NCBI GenBank assembly: GCA_021151765.1
Contig: JAGKWR010000001.1
Location: forward strand, 1-64,000
DNA length: 64,000 nucleotides
Direction: 5' to 3'
Source: Alphaproteobacteria bacterium
Lineage (GTDB): Bacteria; Pseudomonadota; Alphaproteobacteria; Rickettsiales; UBA1997
Below, piece after piece: positions 28,428 to 35,836 of the stretch. A model generated the notes under the pieces. It worked only from the letters and a program-made list of their open reading frames with translations. It was not told where the DNA came from and did not search any database. The translations under genes were made by a program, and so were the position numbers. Positions within the stretch are counted from its first letter, which is position 1. Every line of letters begins with the position of its first letter.

Positions 28428-28511
28428 TAGATAAAATATTGAAGTTTTGAAGATAGGGAAATAGGTTGCGCGCTAATCTCTCTTCCCTTCACAATTTTTT
28501 CTACAAAAAAT

Positions 28512-29936
28512 ATGACAGTTTCTACAAAAAAATTCGATGTTTGTGTTATCGGCGCTGGTCCAGGTGGTTATGTTGCCGCAATTCGCGCTGCACAACTTGG
28601 CTTGAAAGTTGGTATCGTTGAAGCCAATCACTTGGGCGGAATCTGCTTAAATTGGGGCTGTATTCCAACTAAAGCATTGTTGAAATCTTCAGAAGTTAAC
28701 CATCTTTTACACAATTTAGATCAATTCGGATTTTCGGCTGAAAAAGTGCAGTTTGATTTCGCTAAAGTTGTTGAAAGATCACGCGCCGTTTCAAAAAAAT
28801 TAAGCGGCGGAATTGCTGGCTTGATGAAGAAAAATAAAATCGAAGTTGTTGACGGTTTTGCCAAATTTTTGGACTCAAAAAAAATCTCAGTTTCACAAGA
28901 CAACAAAGAAGTGGCGCAAGTTGAAGCTACTTATTTCATCATCGCAACTGGCGCAAGAGCGCGCGTAATTCCAGGCATGGAACCAGATGGCGAAACTATC
29001 TGGACTTACCGCGAAGCTATGACTCCAAAAGCGTTGCCAAAATCTTTGCTGGTTGTTGGTTCAGGTGCGATTGGATCTGAATTTGCTTCGTTCTACAAAA
29101 ATATGGGCGCAGAAGTTACTTTGATTGAAATGGCAGAAAATATTTTACCAGTTGAAGACGAAGAAATTTCAAAATTGGCTCGTAAATCTTTCGAAAAACA
29201 AGGTATTAAAGTTGTTACTTCTGCCGCTTTGAAATCGCTTAAAAAAGGTAAAAATTCAGTTACTGCAACAGTTGAAGTCGCCGGAAAAACTGAAGAATTC
29301 ACAGCTGAAAAAGTTATCATGGCTGTCGGAATTGTTGCTAATATCGAAAATATTGGATTGGAAAAAACCAAAGTTAAACAAGATAAAGGTCGTATCGTTG
29401 CTAACGGATATTTGGAAACTGCTGACGCTAATATTTTTGCTATCGGTGACGTTGTTGGCGCTCCGTGGTTGGCTCACAAAGCTTCGCACGAAGGCACAAT
29501 CGCTGCTGAAAAAATTGCCAGCAAAATGGGCAAATATGATGCTAAAAAAGTTCATCCAATCAAAGTTGAGAACATTCCAGGTTGCACTTACTCAATGCCA
29601 CAAATCGCTTCAGTTGGTTTGACTGAGAAAAAAGCTTTGGCTGCTGGCAAAAAAATTAAAGTCGGTCGTTTCCCGTACATGGCCAACGGAAAAGCAATCG
29701 CGATGGGTGAAACAGAAGGTTTAATCAAAGTTATTTTTGACGAAAAAACCGGAGAACTTCTTGGTGCTCACTTAATTGGCGCGGAAGTTACTGAAATGAT
29801 TCAAGGTTATGTTATCGCTAAACAAGCTGAATTGACTGAAGAAGATTTGATGCACACAATTTTTGCACATCCAACAATGTCAGAAATGATGCACGAAGCA
29901 GTTTTAGATGCTTATGGAAAAGTAATACATTTTTAG
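28512..29936 (+). CDS. lpdA: Dihydrolipoyl dehydrogenase
   Basis: E3 subunit of 2-oxoacid dehydrogenase complexes; reoxidises dihydrolipoamide with FAD and NAD. The FAD-binding GAGPGGYVAA is at 14-23, the redox disulfide GGICLNWGCIPTKA at C45 and C50, the NAD motif VGSGAIGSEFAS and the active-site dyad His453-Glu458 in HPTMSEMMHE. Length 474 is normal. It is divergent from prfB. E1/E2 genes are not adjacent, so the complex served cannot be assigned. Confidence 0.95.
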   Translation: MTVSTKKFDVCVIGAGPGGYVAAIRAAQLGLKVGIVEANHLGGICLNWGCIPTKALLKSSEVNHLLHNLDQFGFSAEKVQFDFAKVVERSRAVSKKLSGGIAGLMKKNKIEVVDGFAKFLDSKKISVSQDNKEVAQVEATYFIIATGARARVIPGMEPDGETIWTYREAMTPKALPKSLLVVGSGAIGSEFASFYKNMGAEVTLIEMAENILPVEDEEISKLARKSFEKQGIKVVTSAALKSLKKGKNSVTATVEVAGKTEEFTAEKVIMAVGIVANIENIGLEKTKVKQDKGRIVANGYLETADANIFAIGDVVGAPWLAHKASHEGTIAAEKIASKMGKYDAKKVHPIKVENIPGCTYSMPQIASVGLTEKKALAAGKKIKVGRFPYMANGKAIAMGETEGLIKVIFDEKTGELLGAHLIGAEVTEMIQGYVIAKQAELTEEDLMHTIFAHPTMSEMMHEAVLDAYGKVIHF

Positions 29937-29994
29937 TTTGACAACAAAACTTTGAAAAATATTTTGCCGGCCTCCTTTTTGTTTAATTCGCTTT

Positions 29995-30021
29995 AAATCC
30001 TCCATTAAGTTGAGGTTTTTT
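29995..30021 (+). terminator. Probable terminator after lpdA
   Basis: AAATCCTC pairs with GAGGTTTT (one mismatch) around CATTAAGTT and is followed by TTTTTTG. It lies about 60 bases past the lpdA stop. The stem is short, so confidence is moderate. Confidence 0.5.
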
Positions 30022-30094
30022 GTGCGTTTTAACTCAGAAAGAAACTGATCAGCAATGGTCAGATCTCTATCAAAACCTAATTGGTCTCATTAAA

Positions 30095-30394
30095 ATGAAA
30101 AAACTTTCATTGATCCTTGCTGCAGTTTCTCTTTTCGCAACTGCTGCTCAAGCTGAAGCTGTTAAAGCTGCTGCTCCTGCTGCTAAAGCTGAAGTTAAAG
30201 TTGCTGCTCCAGCAGCTGCTGCTCCAGTTGCTGCTAAAGCTGAAGTTAAAGCTGATGCTAAAGCTGCTGCTCCAGCAGTAAAAGCTGAAGTTAAAGCTGA
30301 AGAAAAAGCTGCTGAAGCTCCAAAAGCTAAAAAAGCTGCTAAAAAAGCTGCTAAAAAAGCTGAAGTTAAAGCTGAAGAAAAAGCTGCTAACTAA
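30095..30394 (+). CDS. Small secreted Lys/Ala-rich repetitive protein
   Basis: A 99-residue protein. ATG at 30095 is chosen because it gives a clean signal peptide of 20 residues ending AAQA; the longer frame from 30020 adds a non-signal extension. The mature part is almost only Ala, Lys, Glu, Val and Pro, built from repeats such as KAEVKA and AAKKA. It is low complexity, highly basic at the end and similar in style to histone-like or PAKKA repeat proteins. Function unknown. A strong terminator follows. Confidence 0.75.
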   Translation: MKKLSLILAAVSLFATAAQAEAVKAAAPAAKAEVKVAAPAAAAPVAAKAEVKADAKAAAPAVKAEVKAEEKAAEAPKAKKAAKKAAKKAEVKAEEKAAN

Positions 30395-30417
30395 TTTTAG
30401 TTAGAAGTCATACTTCT

Positions 30418-30454
30418 AAAAAGCCAAACTGGCAAAAGTCAGTTTGGCTTTTTT
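30418..30454 (+). terminator. Rho-independent terminator
   Basis: AAAAGCCAAACTG pairs with CAGTTTGGCTTTT around GCAAAAGT and is followed by a T-run. It ends the Lys/Ala-rich protein transcript. Confidence 0.9.
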
Positions 30455-30507
30455 ATTGCCTGTTCTTTAATTACTCAGAAAAGTTTACAATCATTTAAGA
30501 TTTTTAC

Positions 30508-30535
30508 TTGATTTTTCATAAGAGCTAAAAAGAAT
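30508..30535 (+). promoter_or_regulatory. Putative tRNA-Thr promoter
   Basis: TTGATT (30508-30513), a 16-base spacer and AAGAAT (30530-30535) are followed by the GC-rich discriminator GCACGACTC. The 10-mer TGCACGACTC recurs upstream of tRNA-Phe at 32151. Confidence 0.4.
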
Positions 30536-30551
30536 GCACGACTCGTTTTTT

Positions 30552-30626
30552 GCCGATTTAGCTCAGAGGTAGAGCTACTGTCTTGTAAACAGTGGGTCGG
30601 GAGTTCGATTCTCTCAATCGGCACCA
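30552..30626 (+). tRNA. tRNA-Thr (TGT anticodon)
   Basis: Acceptor GCCGATT pairs with AATCGGC. The anticodon stem ACTGT/ACAGT encloses CTTGTAA with anticodon TGT, which reads ACA. The T-loop is GTTCGATTC. CCA is encoded at 30624-30626. Confidence 0.97.
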
Positions 30627-30784
30627 CTCTCTTTAGCTTCTATTAATCTTAATTAGCTCCACAGAGAAAGTTAGATAAATAAAGCAAAGTGAGTGCCACA
30701 TAAAATTCCCCAAACTTCATAGGTCAAATCATAATACAGATTTGTTTAAAACGACCTATCTCCTCAAGCCAGAAAATATCCCGC

Positions 30785-31507
30785 ATGAATTTCATCAGAT
30801 CTTATTTCTTTCTTATTTTTCTAAACATTTGGGGCACTATTATCCCAATTATCTATCTACCACCAGCTTTAATTTTTAAAAAATATAGCGGTCAAATTGC
30901 GGATCACGGTGCTAAAGTTTGGGCAGTTGTAGGTCTTTGGGTTTTAAAAAAACTTTGTGGTATCGAACATGAAATCAGAGGATTAGAAAAATTACCAAAA
31001 GAAGCCTGCATAGTTGCCTGCAAACATCAATCAATGTGGGAAACGATCGTAATGCACTTGGTATTTCATCGCCCTGTTTATGCTTTCAAAAAAGAACTTC
31101 TGAAAATCCCGTTTTATGGTTGGTTCTTGCGTGTTATGAGTGGTATAATAGTTGATCGCAAAGGTGGAGCAACCGCACTCAAAAATTTAATAAAAAATAC
31201 CAAAAATTATTTAGCAAAAAATCAAACTATAATTTTATTTCCACAAGGAACCCGTGTTCCTGTAGGAGAGTCTACCGAAAAATATCCATATCAAGCCGGC
31301 ATCGTTGCTCTTTACGCATCCTGTAATGTGAAAGTTGTACCGGCAGCTTTGAATTCTGGAGTATTTTGGTCTAAGAAAGGTATCACCAAAAAATCCGGCA
31401 AAATAATTTTGGAATTTCTTGATCCAATCGAAACAGGACTCACCCGAGAAGATTTCGCAAACAAATTAGAAACTACAATTGAACAAAATTCTAAAAAACT
31501 TTTGTAA
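30785..31507 (+). CDS. plsC: 1-acyl-sn-glycerol-3-phosphate acyltransferase
   Basis: Acylates lysophosphatidic acid to phosphatidic acid in phospholipid synthesis at the inner membrane. An N-terminal hydrophobic anchor covers about 5-32. The acyltransferase motif is H81-QSMW-E86, an Hx4E version of the usual Hx4D seen in alphaproteobacterial PlsC proteins, and FPQGTR is at 152-157. Length 240 is normal. An ATAGGTC...GACCTAT dyad lies in its leader. Confidence 0.9.
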   Translation: MNFIRSYFFLIFLNIWGTIIPIIYLPPALIFKKYSGQIADHGAKVWAVVGLWVLKKLCGIEHEIRGLEKLPKEACIVACKHQSMWETIVMHLVFHRPVYAFKKELLKIPFYGWFLRVMSGIIVDRKGGATALKNLIKNTKNYLAKNQTIILFPQGTRVPVGESTEKYPYQAGIVALYASCNVKVVPAALNSGVFWSKKGITKKSGKIILEFLDPIETGLTREDFANKLETTIEQNSKKLL

Positions 31508-31540
31508 GCTCTACATCTGATTGTTTTTCTAGTATCTATT

Positions 31541-31972
31541 CTACTTCTTTAAAGATTTTTGAACTGCTGGCGGCACATATTTTTCATCGTGCTTAATCAA
31601 AAGCTCTGTTGAAAAAAACTCATTTTCTTCTGTATTATAATTACCTTTAGCAACCACTCCTTGTCCTTCGCGAAATAGATCTGGCATCAATCCACGGTAA
31701 TTTATCTTCAACTCTTTTTCATAATCGGTTACTACAAACTGAACATTCATAGCATCAATTTTTTGGACTGAATTTTCTTTTACCAAACCACCAACACGAA
31801 TTTTCTTTCCAGAAATTTTTTGCAAAGTTTCAACGTTTGCAAGCTCAGTTGGCGAGTAAAAAAATACCATATTATCACGAAAATTCGTCACAACAAAAGC
31901 CAAGGACAACACTGATAATACGAATACTGAACCTACAAAAATTATCCTCTTATTTTTACGCTTATTTATCAT
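31541..31972 (-). CDS. ccmE: Cytochrome c maturation haem chaperone CcmE
   Basis: Periplasmic membrane-anchored chaperone that carries haem covalently to the apocytochrome ligase. A basic N-terminus and one membrane segment are followed by an OB-fold domain; the haem-binding His is in LLIKHDEKYVPP near the C-terminus. Starts at ATG 31972 or 31987 are possible; 31972 is chosen because it gives a usual length (143) and a short overlap with ccmD. Other ccm genes are absent from the window. Confidence 0.92.
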   Translation of the reverse strand: MINKRKNKRIIFVGSVFVLSVLSLAFVVTNFRDNMVFFYSPTELANVETLQKISGKKIRVGGLVKENSVQKIDAMNVQFVVTDYEKELKINYRGLMPDLFREGQGVVAKGNYNTEENEFFSTELLIKHDEKYVPPAVQKSLKK

Positions 31973-32096
31973 TTCTAATTTTAGCATTAATTACCAAATA
32001 TTTTGTCACAATTATTGCCATCAAACCCACAAGAGCAAAGCCTACAATTATATAAGCGTAAGCAACGTAAGAAGAATAATCGTGTAAATTTTCCAT
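31962..32096 (-). CDS. ccmD: Haem exporter protein CcmD
   Basis: A 44-residue single-pass membrane protein starting MENLHDYSSYVAYAYIIVG and ending in a charged tail, as in CcmD of the cytochrome c maturation system, which helps release holo-CcmE from the CcmABC complex. Y9-S-S-Y-like aromatic residues before the helix are typical. It ends 11 bases inside the start of ccmE, so the two are translationally linked. The small size and the ccmE neighbour make the call convincing. Confidence 0.85.
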   Translation of the reverse strand: MENLHDYSSYVAYAYIIVGFALVGLMAIIVTKYLVINAKIRNDK

Positions 32097-32123
32097 GTTT
32101 TTTAAATTTAATGTTAAGCGTGC

Positions 32124-32151
32124 TTGCAAAATAAAAGTCGATTCTTACCTT
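32124..32151 (+). promoter_or_regulatory. Putative tRNA-Phe promoter
   Basis: TTGCAA (32124-32129), a 16-base spacer and TACCTT (32146-32151) precede GCACGACTC, the same discriminator as upstream of tRNA-Thr. Confidence 0.4.
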
Positions 32152-32188
32152 GCACGACTCTTTTTTAAAGATCTCTTCATTATTTTAA

Positions 32189-32264
32189 GCCTGAATAGCT
32201 CAGTTGGTAGAGCAAAGGACTGAAAATCCTTGTGTCGCTGGTTCGATTCCGGCTTCAGGCACCA
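32189..32264 (+). tRNA. tRNA-Phe (GAA anticodon)
   Basis: Acceptor GCCTGAA pairs with TTCAGGC. The anticodon stem AAGGA/TCCTT encloses CTGAAAA with anticodon GAA. The T-loop is GTTCGATTC. CCA is encoded at 32262-32264. Confidence 0.97.
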
Positions 32265-32346
32265 GCCTTCGCTCTTACGAGCTTCGGCTGGCGGGCCAGA
32301 CCGCAAGGTTTGGGCTGTCAGGCGGAGATTGTTAGAGCGAAGGCTG
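32263..32346. repeat. Palindromic element at the 3' end of tRNA-Phe
   Basis: CAGCCTTCGCTCT (32263-32275) is repeated inverted as AGAGCGAAGGCTG (32334-32346), and with one mismatch the arms extend to 16 bp. Between them is a second hairpin CCAGACC-GCAA-GGTTTGG. The left arm starts in the tRNA CCA tail. The element is visibly GC-richer than its surroundings, like a palindromic repeat or integration scar. Confidence 0.65.
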
Positions 32347-32430
32347 ACCATCTATCCCAGCAGAAAGAATAAGGTTTTCCTTTCACAGACTTCCTCCCTT
32401 TTTCCTTCAAGTAATTTCCTCATAAAAAAT

Positions 32431-33123
32431 TCAAACGATCTCAATCACCGAAACATTTCTGCCGCAATCTTTTTCACCTAAATGCGTTGATCTTCGAAAT
32501 GAAAAAAAATCTTGTTCACGAGTGTATGTATCAACGCCGACATTATGGATTTTTGTTACATTTACCTCGCGTAACTTTTTTTCGACATAGGCTGGTAAAT
32601 CAAAACGCTTTTTACCCACTTCAATGCAATCAACAAAAAAGACGGAATTAGCAGGATCTTCAGCAATAAAATCAGCGACAAATTCGGCTGACACTTGATA
32701 AGAATTTTGCTGAATCATCGGTCCAATTACAGCGTTGATTTCTTGCGCTCCTAATTTTCTCATCGCGGCAACGCTATTGGCAATCACACCAGATTTAGCT
32801 CCACGCCAACCAGCGTGAGCAACAGCGATAATTTTTTGTTCTTCATCAAACAATAAAATTGGCGAGCAATCTGCAGTCACAACAGCAATCGCAACGTTTG
32901 GCAAGTTGCTTACAATCGCATCAGCTTTGGCTAAATTTTGGTTACCATAAATTTTTTCCACACTATCAACAACCACAACTTCATTGCTGTGAATTTGATT
33001 TACAAATAATGTGTGACTAGCTCTGAAACCTTGGTTTTTCATCGCTTGTTCTAAATTTTTGCGATCAAAAAGATCACGCGCGATGATACAATCTTTGCCG
33101 AAAAAGTGATATTTTATGGTCAT
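32431..33123 (-). CDS. pgeF: Peptidoglycan editing factor PgeF / laccase-domain purine nucleoside phosphorylase
   Basis: Multicopper-oxidase-like (DUF152, YfiH) protein. Family motifs VTADCSPILLFD and VAHAGWRGAKSGV are at about 89-118, with a metal-binding His and Cys. Related enzymes cleave purine nucleosides and edit peptidoglycan precursors. Length 230 is normal. It overlaps thrB by 4 bases and ends the trmL-protease-thrB-pgeF operon. Confidence 0.9.
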   Translation of the reverse strand: MTIKYHFFGKDCIIARDLFDRKNLEQAMKNQGFRASHTLFVNQIHSNEVVVVDSVEKIYGNQNLAKADAIVSNLPNVAIAVVTADCSPILLFDEEQKIIAVAHAGWRGAKSGVIANSVAAMRKLGAQEINAVIGPMIQQNSYQVSAEFVADFIAEDPANSVFFVDCIEVGKKRFDLPAYVEKKLREVNVTKIHNVGVDTYTREQDFFSFRRSTHLGEKDCGRNVSVIEIV

Positions 33124-34085
33124 AATTTTGCGCGAAAAAACCGTGATTTTGCTAAATATTCCTGCGGATTTTTGATCTTCACAAAAGAATCTTTCGCCGT
33201 AAAAAACATGTCATGAAGCCTTGTAAGCAAAAAGCGCATCGCTGCTGCAAACAAAGCAATTGCTAAAAAATCTTTTTCTGCGGCAGACAATTGACGAATC
33301 GACTCATAACCACGAATCATCTCGCGAAATTTTTCTTCGCTAAAATTATTTTCATGATCAAAGCACCAAGCATTTACGGCAATTGCCAAATCATAAATCA
33401 TCAACTCACGAGCTGAAAAATAGAAATCAATCACACCACTTGCTTTGCCAAATTGATCAAAAAAAACATTGTCGGGAAATAAATCAAGATGGGCGACGCA
33501 ACTAGGCAAATCAACGCGCCAATTCTTGTTGATGAACGCAATATTTTGCTCAATTTCCGCTCGCAAATCTTTTTGATAATCATCAAGCAAATGAGCAAAT
33601 TTATTAAATAATTTCGCAAAATGCGCCGCACCTAAATCATTGTCGCGCGCTACTTTAAAATCTTGCGCCGCCACGTGCAGTTGTGCTGAAATTTTACCAA
33701 CTTCAAAACAATGTTGCGGCGTGATAGTTTCATAATAGCCATCTTGGCGCGGCTTCAAGCTTGTGCCGTTTAAGAAAGTGACAATTAGCGATTTTTTATT
33801 TTTGATTTCGGTGATTGCCAAACCTTGATTATCAAGGATCGGAGCCGGACAATAAATTCCTTTCTGCGATAAATGCAGTTTGAAATTCACAAAAAATGGC
33901 AAGTCATTTTTGTTAATTCGCGACTCAAAAATCGTTAAAATAAATTTGCCTTTTTGCGTTTCTAAAATGAAATTTGAATTGTCGATGCCATCAATAATTT
34001 CATGCATCGCGACCAATTCACCAAGGTTATAATCTTTTAAATGCTGAGTTATTTCCGCAGAAGAAACTTTTGTGTAAACTGCCAT
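33120..34085 (-). CDS. thrB: Homoserine kinase (APH-fold, ThrB type II)
   Basis: Phosphorylates homoserine for threonine synthesis. It has a kinase fold related to aminoglycoside phosphotransferase: MHEIIDGIDNSNFILET, the catalytic HLDLFPDNVFF at about 219-229 and metal-binding VIDFYFSARE. Length 321 is typical of the alphaproteobacterial enzyme. It overlaps pgeF by 4 bases and the metalloprotease gene by 1. thrA and thrC are not in the window. Confidence 0.88.
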   Translation of the reverse strand: MAVYTKVSSAEITQHLKDYNLGELVAMHEIIDGIDNSNFILETQKGKFILTIFESRINKNDLPFFVNFKLHLSQKGIYCPAPILDNQGLAITEIKNKKSLIVTFLNGTSLKPRQDGYYETITPQHCFEVGKISAQLHVAAQDFKVARDNDLGAAHFAKLFNKFAHLLDDYQKDLRAEIEQNIAFINKNWRVDLPSCVAHLDLFPDNVFFDQFGKASGVIDFYFSARELMIYDLAIAVNAWCFDHENNFSEEKFREMIRGYESIRQLSAAEKDFLAIALFAAAMRFLLTRLHDMFFTAKDSFVKIKNPQEYLAKSRFFRAKL

Positions 34086-34915
34086 TATTTTTTATCTTCT
34101 AATTCTTGAGTTTTTTGCCAACCAGCTTGCCACATAGCGTTTGATTTAACGCCTTTTGACCATGAACCTTGCGTCTTTTTTCGCAAAGATTCCACACGTT
34201 CTTGAAACTTTTGTTGCGGCGCTTCTTTCTGTTTTTCTTGAACAATTAACGCTGTTTTTTGAGCGATATCTTGATCAATTTTACGCTGAATTTTTGGATT
34301 AAAAATCTTGGTGATGAAATTTGTAGTGTTGGCAAAAAAATCCATCACTTCTGACGTGGTAAAATCTCCTGTCGCCCGCACGTTTCGCGATACGCTGAGC
34401 AATTCAAAATAACGCGCGAATAATTCAGAAATAAACTGATGTTGCGGATAAGCTTTCAACGCGTCGACCATCAATCTTTTGATTTCACCTTGCAATACAA
34501 CGCTCGAAGGCTTGCGACCATTCATGTCGAGCGCAATACATTTGCGGAATTCTTCACCCAAATTAATACCGCTTTCAAATTCCAAAGCATGCGCCATCTC
34601 GTGTGCCATCAAGTTGGCAGTGACTTGGCGCAGGATTATGGTTTTCTTTACACTATTTGAAAAACTACCCATCAACTTGTTAAAAACCTTGCTTTGCTCG
34701 GTTAAATAGCAGCCCAAATTAGTATCCCAACCTTTGGTAATTTTGACTTCAAACTTCAAATCTCTTTGTTCCACTTTCGTCAAAATTAAATCTAAACCAT
34801 CTTTAAAAATTTCGATGCGATAAAGCTGGGCGAAGGTTTTGCACAATTTTTCTAAATCAGCGTTACCTTCAAAACTAACTTGTGGCGCGAAAATATTTTG
34901 TAAAAATTCGTTCAT
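34085..34915 (-). CDS. Putative zinc metallopeptidase
   Basis: A 276-residue protein. HEMAH at residues 105-109 matches the HExxH zinc motif, and E164 in ELFAR could be the third ligand of a gluzincin. There is no signal peptide or membrane segment, so it is probably cytoplasmic. The C-terminus is coiled and Lys/Gln-rich, ending in an unusual WSKGVKSNAMWQAGWQK tail. No named family was recognised. Overlaps of 4 bases with trmL and 1 with thrB put it in that operon. The substrate is unknown. Confidence 0.65.
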   Translation of the reverse strand: MNEFLQNIFAPQVSFEGNADLEKLCKTFAQLYRIEIFKDGLDLILTKVEQRDLKFEVKITKGWDTNLGCYLTEQSKVFNKLMGSFSNSVKKTIILRQVTANLMAHEMAHALEFESGINLGEEFRKCIALDMNGRKPSSVVLQGEIKRLMVDALKAYPQHQFISELFARYFELLSVSRNVRATGDFTTSEVMDFFANTTNFITKIFNPKIQRKIDQDIAQKTALIVQEKQKEAPQQKFQERVESLRKKTQGSWSKGVKSNAMWQAGWQKTQELEDKK

Positions 34916-35361
34916 AATTTCTCTACTGCTTTGGCTAAAACTATTCCACAGGAAATTGCCACGTTGAGCGAACGCATTCCATTTTTCATCGGAATAAATA
35001 AACGATGATGAGCTTGCATCGCCAACTCATCAGGCACACCAGCGCTTTCACGACCGAACATTAAAACATCATTTTCTGCAAACTCGAAATTGCGATAATC
35101 TTGACTGGCTTTAGTGCTCGCCAAAACCAATCTTTGGTTTTTGGCGACAATTTCATTTTGCCAAAAATTCTCGAAAGAATCGTGACGAAAAATTTTCGCT
35201 TTATCGAAATAATCTAGAGCTGATTTGCGCACGCGATGCTCGTCATAGGGGAATCCGCAAGGTTCGATAATATGCAATTCAACGTCAAAGCACACACATG
35301 TGCGAATGATTGTGCCAACATTTCCGGCAATGTCTGGTTGATACAAAACAACTTTTGTCAT
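34912..35361 (-). CDS. trmL: tRNA (cytidine(34)-2'-O)-methyltransferase
   Basis: SPOUT methyltransferase that 2'-O-methylates the wobble base of tRNA-Leu. Motifs are LYQPDIAGNVGTIIRTC at the N-terminus, GRESAGVP at about 110-118 and IPMKNGMRSLNVAIS at about 127-141. Length 149 is normal. It is the first gene of a four-gene minus-strand operon and is divergent from the ferredoxin gene. Confidence 0.95.
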   Translation of the reverse strand: MTKVVLYQPDIAGNVGTIIRTCVCFDVELHIIEPCGFPYDEHRVRKSALDYFDKAKIFRHDSFENFWQNEIVAKNQRLVLASTKASQDYRNFEFAENDVLMFGRESAGVPDELAMQAHHRLFIPMKNGMRSLNVAISCGIVLAKAVEKL

Positions 35362-35481
35362 GGCTGAGTATTAAATTTGAAAAAGCTTTTAAAATTCTTT
35401 GTTTTTTAAATTGGTGATTTGTAAAAAAACGAGCTCTTGTCTTACCAGTTCTTATTTATCTTCAAGTAGCAAAAATTAGCA

Positions 35482-35817
35482 ATGACCGAAACAGTAAAAA
35501 TTATTTTCATCGATAAAGGCGAAACTAAAGAATTTAACGTGCCAGTTGGAACCACAGTTTTAGAAGCAGCACACAATAACAACATCGATTTGGAAGGAGC
35601 TTGTGAAGGTTCTTTGGCTTGTTCAACTTGCCACGTTGTTGTTGATAAAAACTTCTACGACCTACTAAACGAACCTAGCGAAGATGAAGAAGACATGCTT
35701 GATCTCGCTTTTGGACTTACTCCAACATCAAGACTTGGCTGCCAAATCGTTATGACTAAAGAGTTAGACGGCTTGACACTCATCGTTCCTGATGAAACTC
35801 GTAACGTTTCAATGTAA
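35482..35817 (+). CDS. fdx: [2Fe-2S] ferredoxin (ISC type)
   Basis: Electron donor, usually for Fe-S cluster assembly. Cluster ligands are C41, C47, C50 and C87 in CEGSLACSTC and GCQI. Length 111 and the C-terminal LIVPDETRN are as in adrenodoxin-like Fdx. It starts a plus-strand run of genes ending with the ABC exporter; the isc genes themselves are not in the window. Confidence 0.93.
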   Translation: MTETVKIIFIDKGETKEFNVPVGTTVLEAAHNNNIDLEGACEGSLACSTCHVVVDKNFYDLLNEPSEDEEDMLDLAFGLTPTSRLGCQIVMTKELDGLTLIVPDETRNVSM

Positions 35818-35836
35818 TAAACAAATTTAAACTGAT

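Noticed and set aside
32145..32351. 68-codon frame antisense to tRNA-Phe
   Set aside because: It is the complement of the tRNA and palindrome.
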